NCBI GenBank assembly: GCA_012845835.1
Contig: JABAKD010000025.1
Location: 10,173,779-10,237,778, forward strand
DNA: 64,000 nt
Reading direction: 5' to 3'
Source: Undaria pinnatifida
Lineage: Eukaryota; Sar; Phaeophyceae; Laminariales; Alariaceae
How positions within the stretch are numbered: the first letter of the stretch is position 1; every line of letters starts with the position of its first letter. The position numbers were made by a program, and so were the translations under genes. Of the stretch, positions 11,780 to 22,740 are shown piece by piece. The notes under the pieces were generated by a model. That model ran no database searches, was not told the origin of the DNA, and was given only the letters and a program-made list of their open reading frames with translations.

Positions 11780-12916
11780 AAAATGTTGCTGAATCACCAC
11801 ACGACTGCTGCGACGCGGGTGCCGGCAGCTACACCGAAATGGAGTGAAGAACTGGCGCTGCATTCTGTGGCCCAGCGCTCTGGGACACCTGGTGCCGCAC
11901 CGTCTCGGTGAATCCATAATCCATTGGCGCCATCCTTCCCCGCGGCACGCAAATGTACACGTAGTCATCGTTATGCTGCATAGATGGTTCAGGCACAGCA
12001 GGTTGGGTCTCCGTAACCACCGCTTTTGAGGCGGTCTTGTACGCACTAGCTCGAGGGGTGGTAGACGCAGGGGCCATCCCAGTTGTCTGCTATGGGTATG
12101 CTGAGCGGGAGCGCTTGTGGACTGCTGCTGCTGTATAGGGGAATGGCCGTGGCTCTGGCCATGGACGCCTTTCCCCGTCTTACCCTCCTGGCGTTGGGGG
12201 CAGTCCCGCTGCTTGTGACCTTGCTTGCCACACAAAAAGTACTCCTTGTTGTCGTACCGATGGTTCCGCTCTGCTTTGACATCGGCAGCCATGGCATTCT
12301 CACATGAGTCCTGCCCGCCAGCAGTACTTCCCTGCGGCTTGGTCCCCGCAACAGCCATCGAACTAGCGTCACGCCGCTTTGTTGTTTGCCGGCGTACAGC
12401 ATCGTTGGCCTCAATTACGGCTTGATCCCGTTGCTGCTTGGCAATTATGCTGAACAACGCGTCAGGGTCATGCGTTACGAGATCGAAGCGCATCTGTTTT
12501 TCCACCTTGCGGCGGAACTCGAGTGGCTCGATTCCCGCCGCTATTGCCTCAACCAACACCTTGCCATGCGTTAGCGTGTACTGCCGACCGTCGGGCTTCA
12601 CCACCTCCGTGAGCCCGCTGTCAGCAAGGTATTTCCACAGGGCACGTTTTTGCATGAACATTCTGCTCGCTACCGGCACGCTCGCATCCATCTTCAGCAC
12701 ACGGAGTATCTGGCGGCAAAAGTCCTCTTCACTTGTCTGCTGCATATCAACTCCAGCAAACCTTTTGAGCCCTTGCAATAGCTCCTCTTCGGAGAGGTCG
12801 ATCCAGGGCTTGCCATCGCAGAGCTCATCATCCACCATCATTTGGGTCGCCGAATCTACCAGCTCTCGCCTCCTCGCGAGTACCCGGTTTGCTCTATCTT
12901 GGTTTGTGAACCGCAT
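11780..12916 (-). pseudogene. Gag with a damaged CCHC zinc knuckle
   Basis: A long minus-strand frame starts at an ATG at 12914-12916, about 340 bp inside the 5' LTR. The first 170 residues are helical and charged, as in gypsy capsids, followed by a basic linker and a zinc knuckle at 12200-12241. The knuckle reads YFLCGKQGHKQRDC. The second Cys, the His and the last Cys have the spacing of C-x2-C-x4-H-x4-C, but the first ligand is Tyr (TAC), one transition from Cys. After about residue 270 the authentic frame appears to switch (a better-looking frame runs 12077-11829). Gag packages the element RNA. Confidence 0.75.
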
Positions 12917-13252
12917 CTGCTGCTCGTACTCCGATTAGGCAACAAGAAATCCGCGCAATTTTTCGAAAGTAACTACATCGCCACACCAAACCCAGGCGGT
13001 CTATCGCCCCCGATCGTTACCCTAATTTCCGGCTTCAGACGGCCGCCGGCTCGGCCTCCACCTCTCAGGTTGCCCCAGCTTGCAGAATGGACTCCGTCAG
13101 CGCCCTGCGCTTGCGCTCCTCTTGCTGCTGTAGAGCCTTCCATTGCTTTCGGCTGGTGCCACACAAGCACGGCAAACAGTGCTCTCCGGCGTCCGAAAAG
13201 GAAATTGGTCACGTTTTGGGCAGTAAACATAACGTATCCAATTCAATTGAAT

Positions 13253-13514
13253 TGTACTTACTGACGCGACCGCGGGCCCGGTGGTATCAGCTCCGAGGAC
13301 TTCCCCTCGTAGGCTCGGAGTGCGCTTGTCCACAACGCAAGAGTCCGTTCGTTAACACACGGGGAAGTACCATGCCATCGGCCATGGACCTTCTCGTTCG
13401 TATCCAAGATCTCAAGAGCTCACGAGAAACGCCAATAATGACATTTGAACTCCCTGACAAAATCTGTCCAACCGTTCCAAGTAAAATGCCCTATGATACG
13501 ACCACAGCGGTACA
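13253..13514 (-). repeat. 5' LTR of the chromovirus relic
   Basis: This is collinear with 9885-10152 and shares blocks such as GACCGCGGGCCCGGTGGTAT and GAAACGCCAATAATGACA. It is bounded by TGTAC and GGTACA. On the minus strand it precedes gag, so it is the promoter-bearing LTR. Confidence 0.7.
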
Positions 13515-14390
13515 CACCATCCATGTGTACTGTAACTCCGCTGTTCCAGTTATAGACCCTTTGGGGCTGCTGCAATATTATCGTTTCCCATATTCAGTAT
13601 GACTTTTCATCTTCTTTGTTCTTTTTTACGTGTCCTTCCACTTCGGTATCCCCTTTTTGGTGCCCCTATACCCACGCCCATGCGTCCCAAGCACAGAGAG
13701 ATTCAGTGGCTCGCTGGTATCCTACAGTGCACGTGTTTGTTTTCAGTTAGGACGTTACCTTTCCTGTGCTCCATTACCCACGCCCATGCGTCCCAAGCAC
13801 AGAGATTCAGTTGCTGGCTGGTATCCTGCAGTGCGCGCTTTCTCTTCCTCAGTTCGAGTGTTACCTTTTCTGGATCTCCTTTCTTTGTATTTTGCGTTCC
13901 CTTGCTTCAGTACTTTCTGCTCAGCACTCTGTTGACAGTGGGCCCACGGATTAACCCCTACCAGAGACGTCTTAGCATCAATCATCAATCATTAATCATC
14001 AATCATCAATCATCAATCACGAGGTGTGGGTTGGTCAATAGCCTCGTTTGCGGTCGTTGTTTTGATAAGCAGTATCTCCGATCCACTTCCCGATTTCCTG
14101 ATGTATTAGTTATCCATCGCTCCATCGTCACGTGATCTGTATCTACGACTATTGAGGGTGGGCTAATGTTATAGTGTGCCACTCAGTATGCGCTATTTGT
14201 ATGAGAATAGACTATACGTCCATCCCTGCTGGTCAATCAAGGTCTGAGTATGTTATTCAACTGCGGTGTGATTCGGAATCGGCCGTGGGATTCGGAATCA
14301 GTAGTGAGATTAGGAAACTGTCGTGCGATCCAGGAATAGGCACGTACATATATAGCTCCCTCTTATTCAAACCTCCCACCTCAACTCGAA
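13515..14390. other. gene-free DNA with two small tandem repeats
   Basis: An imperfect direct repeat of about 115 bp, centred on CCCACGCCCATGCGTCCCAA, occurs at about 13670 and 13785. A heptanucleotide run (ATCATCA-type units) occupies about 13975-14020. No gene is recognised. Confidence 0.6.
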
Positions 14391-15211
14391 ATCTGCCAGA
14401 GTAATTAACATTACCACGCAGTTGTTATCACCTCATTATCTTTCTAGCCATCCATGCTGTAGCCCTAATCACCCCCCCCCCCCCTCCCCTCCCTCAACGC
14501 CCCCTCTTCCCCACTCCCCACCAAAGTAATAAACACTACCAGGCAACTGATGTCGCCTCATTATCTTTCTAGCCATCCATGCCGTAGCTTCAATTCATTT
14601 CCGAACCCGCCCCCCCCTCCCGTTTCCCCCCTCCCCCCGCGCCCTCTTGTTCAAACGCCCCACCTAAAAACGAAATCTGCCAGAGTAGTAAACACTACCA
14701 CGTAGTTGATATCATCTCATTGTCTTTCTATCCATCCATGCTGTAGCTCCATCTCGCTGCAGCTCCAACTCGCCCCCCCCCCCCTCCCCCCCCCTCCCCC
14801 CTCCCCCTCCTTCCCCCCCACTCGCACCATCGCCTAGATCTAGCACCACGCGTATAGCAAACCCCTACATCTATGCGATATAAAGCTGTTGGAAATCCCC
14901 TCCCCCCCCCCCTCCCCCCCGACCCCTTCGAACACCCCGCCCGATATAAAGCTGTTGGAAATCCCCTCCCCCCCCCCCTCCCCCCCGACCCCTTCGAACA
15001 CCCCGCCTTCTCCTCACTGGTTGTACGACTTACAGGATATACATGATAAACTGATGCATTCCTTCCACAACCGTCAGATTTGTTCCTATAAATGATTTGT
15101 GATTTCTGCGCACAGGTTGAGTTGCCCCGCCCGTTCCCCTCCCCCCCCCCCCCCCCCCCCCCGCGCTCCCTCTTGTTCAAACCCAGGCCACAACGCCCTT
15201 AAAAACGCCCT
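14391..15211 (-). repeat. C-tract satellite (inverted G-tract array)
   Basis: This is the inverse of the array at 1091-2110: units containing AGCCATCCATGCTGTAGC and CCAGAGTAGTAAACACTACC alternate with runs of C. On the minus strand it is G-rich and leads outward into the foldback terminus at 15212-15515. Confidence 0.7.
14876..15007. repeat. perfect 66-bp tandem duplication
   Basis: The unit 14876-14941 (starting CGATATAAAGCTGTTGG and including two C-runs) is repeated at 14942-15007 with no difference seen. It lies inside the C-tract satellite and must be very recent. Confidence 0.85.
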
Positions 15212-15515
15212 CCCCTCACCGGTTATACGATTTCCAGGATACACTTGATAAACTGATACATTTCCTTCCACAGCTGTCAGATTTTGTCCCTCTCAAAAAC
15301 GGGTTTTTGAAATTTTCGCGCACAGACTGACTAACATCATCCTGTTGACTCTGGTACAATCTATAATGTAGTTCCAAGGGGAGCGGCCGACCTATATCCC
15401 TGATGAGGACACACACCTAGTAATACGCGCGATCGGAGTATGACACACAGCTTGCAAATATGACTTTCGACAAAATCTTCGATCTCACAGCTGGAGTGTA
15501 TTTCTATTTTTATAA
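15212..15515 (-). repeat. foldback-family terminal repeat, inverted
   Basis: The reverse complement matches 783-1090 block by block and ends at the A/T-rich outer edge. With the C-tract array it forms a right arm. The left arm might be 783-2110, with later retroelement insertions between, but this pairing is an inference. Confidence 0.7.
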
Positions 15516-16514
15516 CATACCTGGTATATATAGCATGACAGTACAAAGAGCCACGGAATCTGCGCAGTATGTAGGAGGCACGGTCGGGAGGCCTGTATAA
15601 GGCGGTGTAGTGCACCGAGATTTCGACCGCCCTTTAAAGGCCGCCCTATTGGAGTTAGGGCGGTTGACCGCTCTATTGGGGTTTGGTGGTATCCCTATAT
15701 ATGGCGGCAGCCGCCTTCTTGAGAATTCACAGCGTTTTAAGGTACAGCTCACAGAGTTCTTCTGACCGAAAATATGACAAAGACGAAGACCTCACAAAGA
15801 GGAACTTCATAAGCGTGCTCGGGGAAGGAAGGTACAGCGTTGTAGCAGTACCCGTGCTGAACCCAGTGAGCACGTGTGGTGTCAAATGCTCACCAAAGCA
15901 CAGAAGAACAGACGGGACAATAACGCAGCAGAGCAGACGGGTGCACGCACATACTTTGCATGTTGAGAAGAGTTGTGTATTCGAGCAGCAGACGACAGAA
16001 CCCGCCGAAGACATACACCACCCGCTAAAAACACACACCGCCGTACTGTTCTATGGAGGAGGCTCTTCGCTTTGTTACACGCTCTCAGCAGAGCTCCAAC
16101 CTATGCCACGGTACCGTACTACTGTACTGGTTACTGTAGTGCCCTACAGTCCTCCGCTGTGCCCAGCCCTTTGCCCTAGTTGAGGTTCACACAATTGCCT
16201 CATCTCTGCCTGTTGCATTGGCTTAGAGGCATGCGTTTTGATTAATGGCATCCTGGTATTCCGCAGATAGAAGGAGGCATAGCCATTGCCACACGCCTCC
16301 GCCGCGCACTCCAGAGAAACGAAGTGTGACGAAATTTCCACTCAGGGCGGGGGGGCACCGTCGTATCATCATCGCCATCTTCGATCTCGTTAACGTTCAT
16401 CTCCTTGACGTGAATGCCTTTCAACGTTTCCGTCATCTCGTCTACCGCATTCAGACGCGATGTATTGGGTTGTCGCAGTCCGGGTCGGCTTCACAGTCCG
16501 TGCAGTCGACCACC
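15516..16514. other. gene-free stretch
   Basis: A plus-strand frame at 15683-16183 (about 166 codons) has no recognisable domain, no upstream signal and ordinary composition. I do not call it a gene. Short GGGCGGT/ACCGCCC inverted motifs occur near 15625-15680. Confidence 0.5.
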
Positions 16515-16789
16515 GCAGACCCAGGCTACGGTAGGGGGGTCCCCTTTTGGGCCTTTTATTTCAGTGGCTAGGGGTCACTCGCGCGAGTAACCCCTTTGTT
16601 CCTATGCAATCTTACGTTTTCTTTATGTTTTACTTTGACGAAATCAATCCGCAATGCAAAGGTGATCTAAGCTGCGGCAAACCAAGTTCCTAAACCATCT
16701 TCATCCGTAGGCTACAGAGCTACTCGTGCGAGTGGCTCAAACACACCAGTGAAAATGGGGGTACCCCCCCTACCGTAGCCTTGGTCCGC
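16515..16789. mobile_element. MITE-like inverted-repeat element
   Basis: The two ends are inverted copies of about 26 bp, containing GGCTACGGTAGGGGGGT at left (from 16515) and its complement at right (to 16789). Near each arm is a small palindrome, ACTCGCGCGAGT at about 16577 and ACTCGTGCGAGT at about 16711. The length of about 275 bp and lack of coding fit a miniature inverted-repeat element. I could not define a target duplication, so the superfamily is open. Confidence 0.55.
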
Positions 16790-17087
16790 ATTTTCCGCGA
16801 CATTCATGGCTGTCGGGGCGCTCTGGGGTGAGGTCTGGAACCAAACACAGTTCACGTGCTGAACAGGACATCGTACGTATCCCCTCTGTTGTTTCTTCAT
16901 CAGCAATGGAAGACGCCCATGGCACATGTTTTGTTCGGCGAGCCGTACAACGCTGTTAAATTAAACGCACCTTTCTAGGTCCTGTCAAAGTACTAGAACA
17001 ATGTATTGGGCTCTTTGAGAACCCCACGTACGTTTTTTGTTTTCACGGAAATCACTTTATTTCAAGCTTTAACGCCCGGATCCAAGA

Positions 17088-17340
17088 AGAGTTGGAAAAC
17101 GAAATTTGGCAAGGTTGTTCTTCACTACTAATAGCATAATACGAAACCTCGTGAGAGCGACGTTTTTTTTTTGTTGTTTTTTCTCGTCTGTAATGTTCGG
17201 TCAAAGTCGCCTAAAAACAACAAAAACGCGTTATAAAGTACCTACCTGGTCCTTCACCAAAAATTCACATCTTTTCAAGAAAAAGGCCAGCATGACGTTT
17301 TTGCGTAAGGTAACCCTGCCAAGCTTCGTTTTCCAACTCG
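17088..17340. repeat. inverted repeat of about 27 bp enclosing 200 bp
   Basis: GAGTTGGAAAACGAA and the following bases at 17089-17117 reappear inverted at 17310-17339 with a few mismatches. It could be another small foldback element. No target duplication or coding was seen. Confidence 0.4.
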
Positions 17341-17429
17341 TTTTTTCGATTAGGGCGCAAACCTCTGAATGGAGCAGAAACTTTTTCATGCTCTCGCTTG
17401 TATGGAACCAGCTCGCATTAATAGATGAT

Positions 17430-17600
17430 ATATTTTCATCATTTTTGCAAATAAATGAGAAAGCCAAAATATATTACCACGCACGGTGGGAATCGATCTC
17501 AAGGACCACCACGAACGCTATTATACTACTACTAGTATTGGAGAGGGTAACCACACTATATAGTCTAACCAACGTAGATCACCACCGGGGCGACCTGACT
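17430..17600 (-). mobile_element. tRNA-derived SINE, inverted copy
   Basis: On the minus strand the GTCGCCCCGGTGG head, the GGTCCTTGAGATCGATTCCC B-box block and the ATTTATTTGCAAAAA body block match the SINE at 5698-5925. The distance between head and B box is longer because of a TA-rich insert (around 17515-17560). A 265-codon plus-strand frame (17106-17903) runs through it in antisense and is not credible as a gene. Confidence 0.55.
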
Positions 17601-17750
17601 TCATTTAGGGGTGTGACACTGCCTACACCTCTCGCTCAAAAGCAGCAGCACCAGAACGAGGTATTATTGTTATTGTACCGAACGTTGCCGCTGGGGCGAC
17701 TTGGATGCCGTATTTTGACTAGGCATCTATTTTGTAAACTTATTGTAACA

Positions 17751-17816
17751 ACGTCGTCAGCTGTGAGTTCGACGACCTTAGGTTCGATGCCGATGCTCAT
17801 CTTTGCAAGCGGCGTG
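17751..17816 (+). repeat. foldback-terminus fragment
   Basis: This short piece with CAGCTGTGAGTTCGACGA and CTCATCTTTGCAAGC matches the outer part of the foldback terminal repeats, with a small internal duplication. Confidence 0.45.
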
Positions 17817-20104
17817 CTATTATCATACCGATTGTCCGTCTTTGTTAGTAAGTTTCATAAATCAAAAGCTGGTAAAGACAACGGTACTATCATATCTCGG
17901 TAGCATTTGACTATCTTGAGCAGCGATTGAAGGCGCCTGACGATGTCGTTGACACCTCGTCTGCTACCCGCGGTTGCACTGTTGTGTCCTGTTGCTGTTG
18001 TTAATAGAAATGCTACTTGTCAGTAACCGTCATGTCGTTACTTGATAACACTTAAGAGTCATCTGGTATACATACATTGCGAGTTGTTCGTACAACAGAC
18101 AGTAATAATAAGTCTGTTAGATGTCGTTTATCGATGCGGTATTTAGCATGCAGAAGTCTCAGCAGTAACGACTTGGATATATGATGCACAGCAGCTTAAT
18201 GGTTAGTCATACCCAAAAGCTGGCGAATGTAGTACGTACGAGCAATGCGGTGTCATCAAATAAATGCAGCGGAATAACGTACCTGGTACGTATAGCAACA
18301 TTCATGGAATGCGATTGTAGGTTGACTGTCGGGACGTTTACGTAGCTAAGCTCCCAGAAGCAAACCTCAGGGAACGTTGCCATAGGTACGGTAGACCACG
18401 AGCAAGCCTCAGGAACCCTTGCTGTAGGTAGATCAAACAACTACCCGTAGAGTACATCTGTCCGGAGATTAAGGAATTGTGCCGTCTCGATCAGGTGATG
18501 GTCAGGCCCGCCTCGATCACTCCTCTTTGCTCACCATTAGCTCTCATCTGCTGAGCAACTTAATCATCAACCAACATACCGTCTTGGGGTCCTCGGCCAA
18601 CGAACTTCTTCTCTTTTCTTTTTCGAAGCTCTTCTACAGGCACACTTAACCGTGAGTCTGCGTTAGACTCTAAACATTATATTGGCTGTGTCTTGATCGG
18701 GTCATCCGCAAGCGAGCCTACGTAAGTGTATTCCAGATACGGGCTGATACACGCTACGCACCGCCACCTAAGGATTGACAGTTGTCTCACATTAGCTCTT
18801 GTCAAACATCTAGAGTCGGTGGTCACACAAAGGTGCTGGAGCCCTAGGATGATCCGAAAAGCCAAAATGAAATCAACATTCGTCCTGGAAATACTACGCG
18901 TTCCCGCCTAAAAACGCACGATACGAAAGAAGGCGCACAAGTGAAATGATCCAATGATGTGCAAACTGAACTCACGTGGCCGCGGGTATTCACTCAACTA
19001 CAGCATAGAGTTCCCCCGTTTCCACAACTAACCAACTCGTGGCTACAAACTACAGCGGTTGGCCTGCCTGCACCGTGCCAACCGCACGGTAATCGTGAGC
19101 ACAGACGAAAGCGCCTGCTCCTGTCTGGAGTGCTGTCAGAGTGACGACCCGCGGGCATGCAGTGAAAAGAGAGCAATCGAACCAAAAACCACCATCCATA
19201 CAACTATCAATGACCGCCCCGTCTTCCCGGGTTATCAGACAGGTTGCAGCGCAACTACGACGCCCGTGCGTGATAATTAAATTGCGGGGGGTCGTCCTGT
19301 TGTTGTTGTTGTTGTTGTTTTCATATTATTAACTCGCATAATCAAGTCCGTGGTCACAGGACAGGCTCCAGTCACTCTGGAGCTGAGGAATACCCCAGGG
19401 AAAAATTCAAACAAACCAAATGGTACACGCATATATCACAGCTGACGCAAGTCATGCCTCCACCAGAAACATATAAAAGTGAAATCAGGAGTCAGCACGA
19501 TGTGCCAGGTTTATACTGGTGCATACGTCTCACTACTCGCGCCTGGAAAACCGACTATACCGCTTGCCACCCAAGAAAGACTACCACGTATCTATTGCAC
19601 GTAGTACCAATCACTACGCATACGTACGACAGACGCACGTCAATTGGAAAAAAGAAACAAAGAAAAGAAAAGAATATAAGGGAAAGCAAAGAGAAGACAA
19701 GAAACCAAAAGAGGAAAAATGGAAGGAAATAAAAGAAAAGACAAGAAAAGCAACGAAAGACAAGACAAGAAGAGGAAGCAAGGAAAGGGAAAGAAAAGAA
19801 AAATGTAATACTAGCAGACCCTACAGTAGGAACTGACTAAAAACGGCAACGGCTAACATAGAGGATATCAAGTGCATCATCAATGGCACTGGGGAGAGAA
19901 TGCAACATGGCGAAGAAGTCAGGGCGGTCTTACGTTATCCTGTGACGGCCATTGGAAGGCCCACAAATTTTAAGACGATGATGGCCAGACCCAGACTTCA
20001 GTCTCGGTTGAGCATGACGCCCCCCCTTCTCCCCCCCTTCCCCCTCCCCCGACTCCGCCTCCGCCCTCCCCCCGGCCACTTAGAGATGCCGACGATGGAT
20101 GGCG
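17817..20104. other. long gene-free stretch
   Basis: No gene, LTR or tRNA is recognised. Simple features are a GTT run at about 19298-19320 and an A/G-rich low-complexity tract at about 19650-19805 (AAAGA/AAGAA-like), whose open frames are compositional artefacts. Confidence 0.55.
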
Positions 20105-20464
20105 CTACCGCACCTTCGGGCGTCGCTCTGTAGTTTTGCGTCTCTCCGTTTTATTATGCCAATTCCGCATGAACAACTCGGCTTCCTCCTCTACTCGTCG
20201 AAACCATCTGCCGGCCTTATGAGCAGCCTTTCGCCACGCTTCGAATTTCATTCCAAAGACCGACATATCCTCCTTCAGATGAGCCATCCAGTCCTTCTCT
20301 TGCCCCCCTGAGTAGCCCTTACCCCCAACAAGCTCCCCAAACAATACCCTCTGGGGTAGACGCTCCTCCCCCATACTTGCTACGAATCCTGCAAACAATA
20401 TACGATACATGAAACATAGCCGTGAACGGATGAAATGATCTTTTCGTATTTCCGTTTCGTACAC
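20105..20464 (-). mobile_element. LINE C-terminal fragment
   Basis: The minus-strand frame contains RILFAGFVASMGEERLPQRV, then GQEKDWMAHLKEDM and AGRWFRRVEEEAELFMRNWH. It aligns in order with the C-terminus of the LINE at 41031-42786 ([53 protein letters not shown]). This is the conserved end of that LINE type, after the RT. Only the last 120 codons remain, as expected for a strongly 5'-truncated insertion. It is a different subfamily from the 41-kb copy. Confidence 0.6.
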
Positions 20465-20951
20465 AGGTGCCTCATACTTTAATCAAGATCATGGAAAAAC
20501 AGCTACACGAAAAATGAACAATGCACGTGTACATTCAGTCGGTATTGGTTCCTTGCTTCAACCTTCGTTGTGTGCGGAATCAAGGCTTTGAGCTCAGTCT
20601 TTTGTGCTATAGTACCATCCGGTAGTGACTGAGGGGAACCAGGGAGCCTTAGTGACATGTTCAAGTGCATTGCTAAGCTGTTCACGTGCTGAAAAACTAA
20701 AAGACTTCCTTCATCTGCGGCAAACATACAGGTGAGCATTTGGTGAGGAAGGAATATAATATACGAGTGAATAGAACTGAAAAAAGTGCGGTCCAAGAAA
20801 AACGAGAATGACATGTCATGGATGGGATACAAGCATTCATATTTGAGCGACCACAACGAGTCAGGAAGGACGGGATAGACTGGATATGCACTGCTGCTGT
20901 GCACTGCCTATACCAGAGAAGTACCATGAGGATACCACAACATCTCACTAG
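20465..20951. other. gene-free stretch
   Basis: Nothing is recognised here. The last bases (20944-20951) form the left flank of the large LTR element. Confidence 0.5.
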
Positions 20952-20955
20952 TCAT

Positions 20956-21224
20956 TATTAAGATACGGCCTCGAAAGGCCTGTAACAATCCGAAATTAAG
21001 ATCATTTGGATGGGTTTCATATGGTAAGGTTGGTGTTTTATATTCGGGAAAGGTAGAAAATAGATCGGAGGCACTTGCCTCCGATCTCAAAAGCTATCCG
21101 GGGCTCTGGTGGAATCGAATAAAGCTACGTCTCTACGAAGGCAAAGAAAGTAAATACTCTCCGGGGACCTGCTCAATTGGCAAACTTGCAGGGGGCACTC
21201 TGTGTCTCCACCTATAATCTTTGA
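20956..21224 (+). repeat. 5' LTR
   Basis: Starts TATTAAGATACGG (the family start is TGTTAAGATACGG) and contains CTCGAAAGGCC, ATCGGAGGCA...TGCCTCCGAT (a perfect hairpin), CGAATAAAG and GGGGGCACTCTGTGT. Homologues lie at 35132, 35615 and 37127 (plus) and 59389 and 61289 (minus). The CGAATAAAG block before the end could be a polyadenylation-related signal. Confidence 0.85.
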
Positions 21225-21226
21225 AA

Positions 21227-21243
21227 TGGCGTCGTCGGCAGGA
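21227..21243 (+). other. tRNA primer-binding site
   Basis: TGGCGTCGTCGGCAGGA lies two bases after the LTR and begins TGG, as expected for the complement of a tRNA CCA end. The same 17 bases occur two bases after the LTR in the small minus-strand copy (61270-61286), and most of them also follow the LTR at 35837. The tRNA identity cannot be set without the host tRNA set. Confidence 0.75.
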
Positions 21244-21594
21244 CCATGTTTTTTTCTGGGTCGTGGGTTCAATTCCCACATCCACCACAATAAACCTTTT
21301 CAGACTTGCCCCATGTCAAACTTGAAAAATACTCTCCCCGGGTATCCCCAGGAATTGAAACCGCTTGGATATTGACACGTCCGCCCGTATGTCCGGCCGA
21401 CCTGCTATCCCGCCGTTTCAGGGGGGGATAGTGTTATAAGGCTTAGTTTGGGTAAGCTATTGGTTAATCTTTTGCAAGTAAGTGGTCAAACGGACTAATA
21501 CCCCACAAATACCTTAACAAATGGTGTTGACGATTTTCTTTCAATACGGATTTTTGTTTTTCAGCTGTCCAGGCGTTAGGCCGTCTTCCTCCTG

Positions 21595-21830
21595 CCGGTA
21601 CTGTGCTGCTCTACCACAATGCTGCTAGGGTAAATTCTGCAACTTTTTTTACGGGGTTCCACAATGCTGCTAGGATACATGCTGCAAAAAGTTTTACGGT
21701 ACGCGTGCTGCCCTTTCACAATGCTGCTCGGATAAATGCTGCAGTTCATTTCTACGGTACGCGTGCTGCCAATCAATGCTGCCGGGATAAATGCCGCATT
21801 TTTTTTCTTTTGCAGCTGCAACGGCGGATA
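21595..21830 (+). repeat. leader tandem array 1, about 60-bp units
   Basis: About four units share ACAATGCTGCT and AAATGCTGC blocks separated by T-rich or GGTACGCGTGCTGCC spacers. It is the first of three arrays between the PBS and gag. Confidence 0.65.
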
Positions 21831-22199
21831 CTGCTGTCTGTGCAATGCAGTTTACAGTTGGCGGAGATGCTGAGCACTATACTGTAGGCGCAAACGCTGC
21901 CGTTCTTCTGCTGTTGGTGCATGTGCTGCCCTTCACGATACTGGTAGGGTCTATGCTGGAAATTTGTTTTCTTCTCTGCACATGTTCGGACAGCTACTAC
22001 TGCCCGTTACGGAGCGTTTACTACAGGTCGCGGAGATACTGCGCGTTACAGCTTTTACTAGTGCAAGTGGGGATCAGCCCGTTTGATGCGGCAATTTGGG
22101 GCAAACAGCCTTTCTATTCGGCCGTGGGCGTACACATTTTTTCTACAGCTAGTCTTGGTGTTTTACTACCCTTTTTAAGGCGGTTGGTGTTGTCGTCAC

Positions 22200-22740
22200 C
22201 CGTAGTCACAGAAGCAATCTCGCAGCAATCAGCACTACTGTAGGCTCGACCGCCTTTCTATAATGCGGTCGGTGGGGGAACTGCCTTTTTTCGGACGCTA
22301 TACTACCCATCGTCGTGCGGTTGGAATTGACATTACCTGTTAACACAGCAGCGATACTACAGCAATCAGCGCTAATGTAGGCTCGATCGTCCCCCTATAG
22401 TGCGGACGCGGGGGAAACTACCTTGTTCGGGGGTCATACTGCCCATCTTTGTGCGGTTGGCACCTATCGGCACATCGCTGATAATGAAGCGAGCAGCACT
22501 ACTGTAGGCGCGACCACCCCCCTGTAGTGCGGTCGGGGAAAACTACCTTGTTCGGGGGGTTATAGTGCCCATCTTTGTGCCGCTGGTATTGTCGGTACCT
22601 ATGGGCACAGCAGCGAGCAACACTACTGTATAGGCGCGACCGTCCCCCTCTAGTGCGGTCAATGGGGAAACTACCTTGTTCAAGCGTTGTACTGACCTTG
22701 TCCGCCGATTGGGACATGCACAACCCTCTACTGTGCTACC
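22200..22740 (+). repeat. leader tandem array 2, about 125-130-bp units
   Basis: Units containing CTACTGTAGGCGCGACC, AGTGCGGTC and AACTACCTTGTTC start near 22239, 22372, 22500 and 22623. The units differ by substitutions and small indels. Confidence 0.7.

Larger units (their letters stand above)
9885..13514 (-). mobile_element. chromovirus (Ty3/gypsy) relic with internal deletion
   Basis: Two direct repeats of about 265 bp (9885-10152 and 13253-13514) start TGTAC and end GTACA. They flank 3.1 kb that reads on the minus strand as gag, protease, the protease-RT linker and a C-terminal chromodomain. RT, RNase H and the integrase core are missing, apparently by one deletion near 10880-10900. Chromoviruses are gypsy elements whose integrase ends in a chromodomain that guides integration. 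I found no convincing target duplication. The LTRs differ at many positions, so the insertion is old. Confidence 0.8.

Noticed and set aside
15683-16183. 166-codon frame as a host gene
   Set aside because: No domain, no signal, no compositional contrast with its surroundings.
17106-17903. 265-codon open frame
   Set aside because: It runs antisense through a SINE and a foldback fragment, and has no domain.
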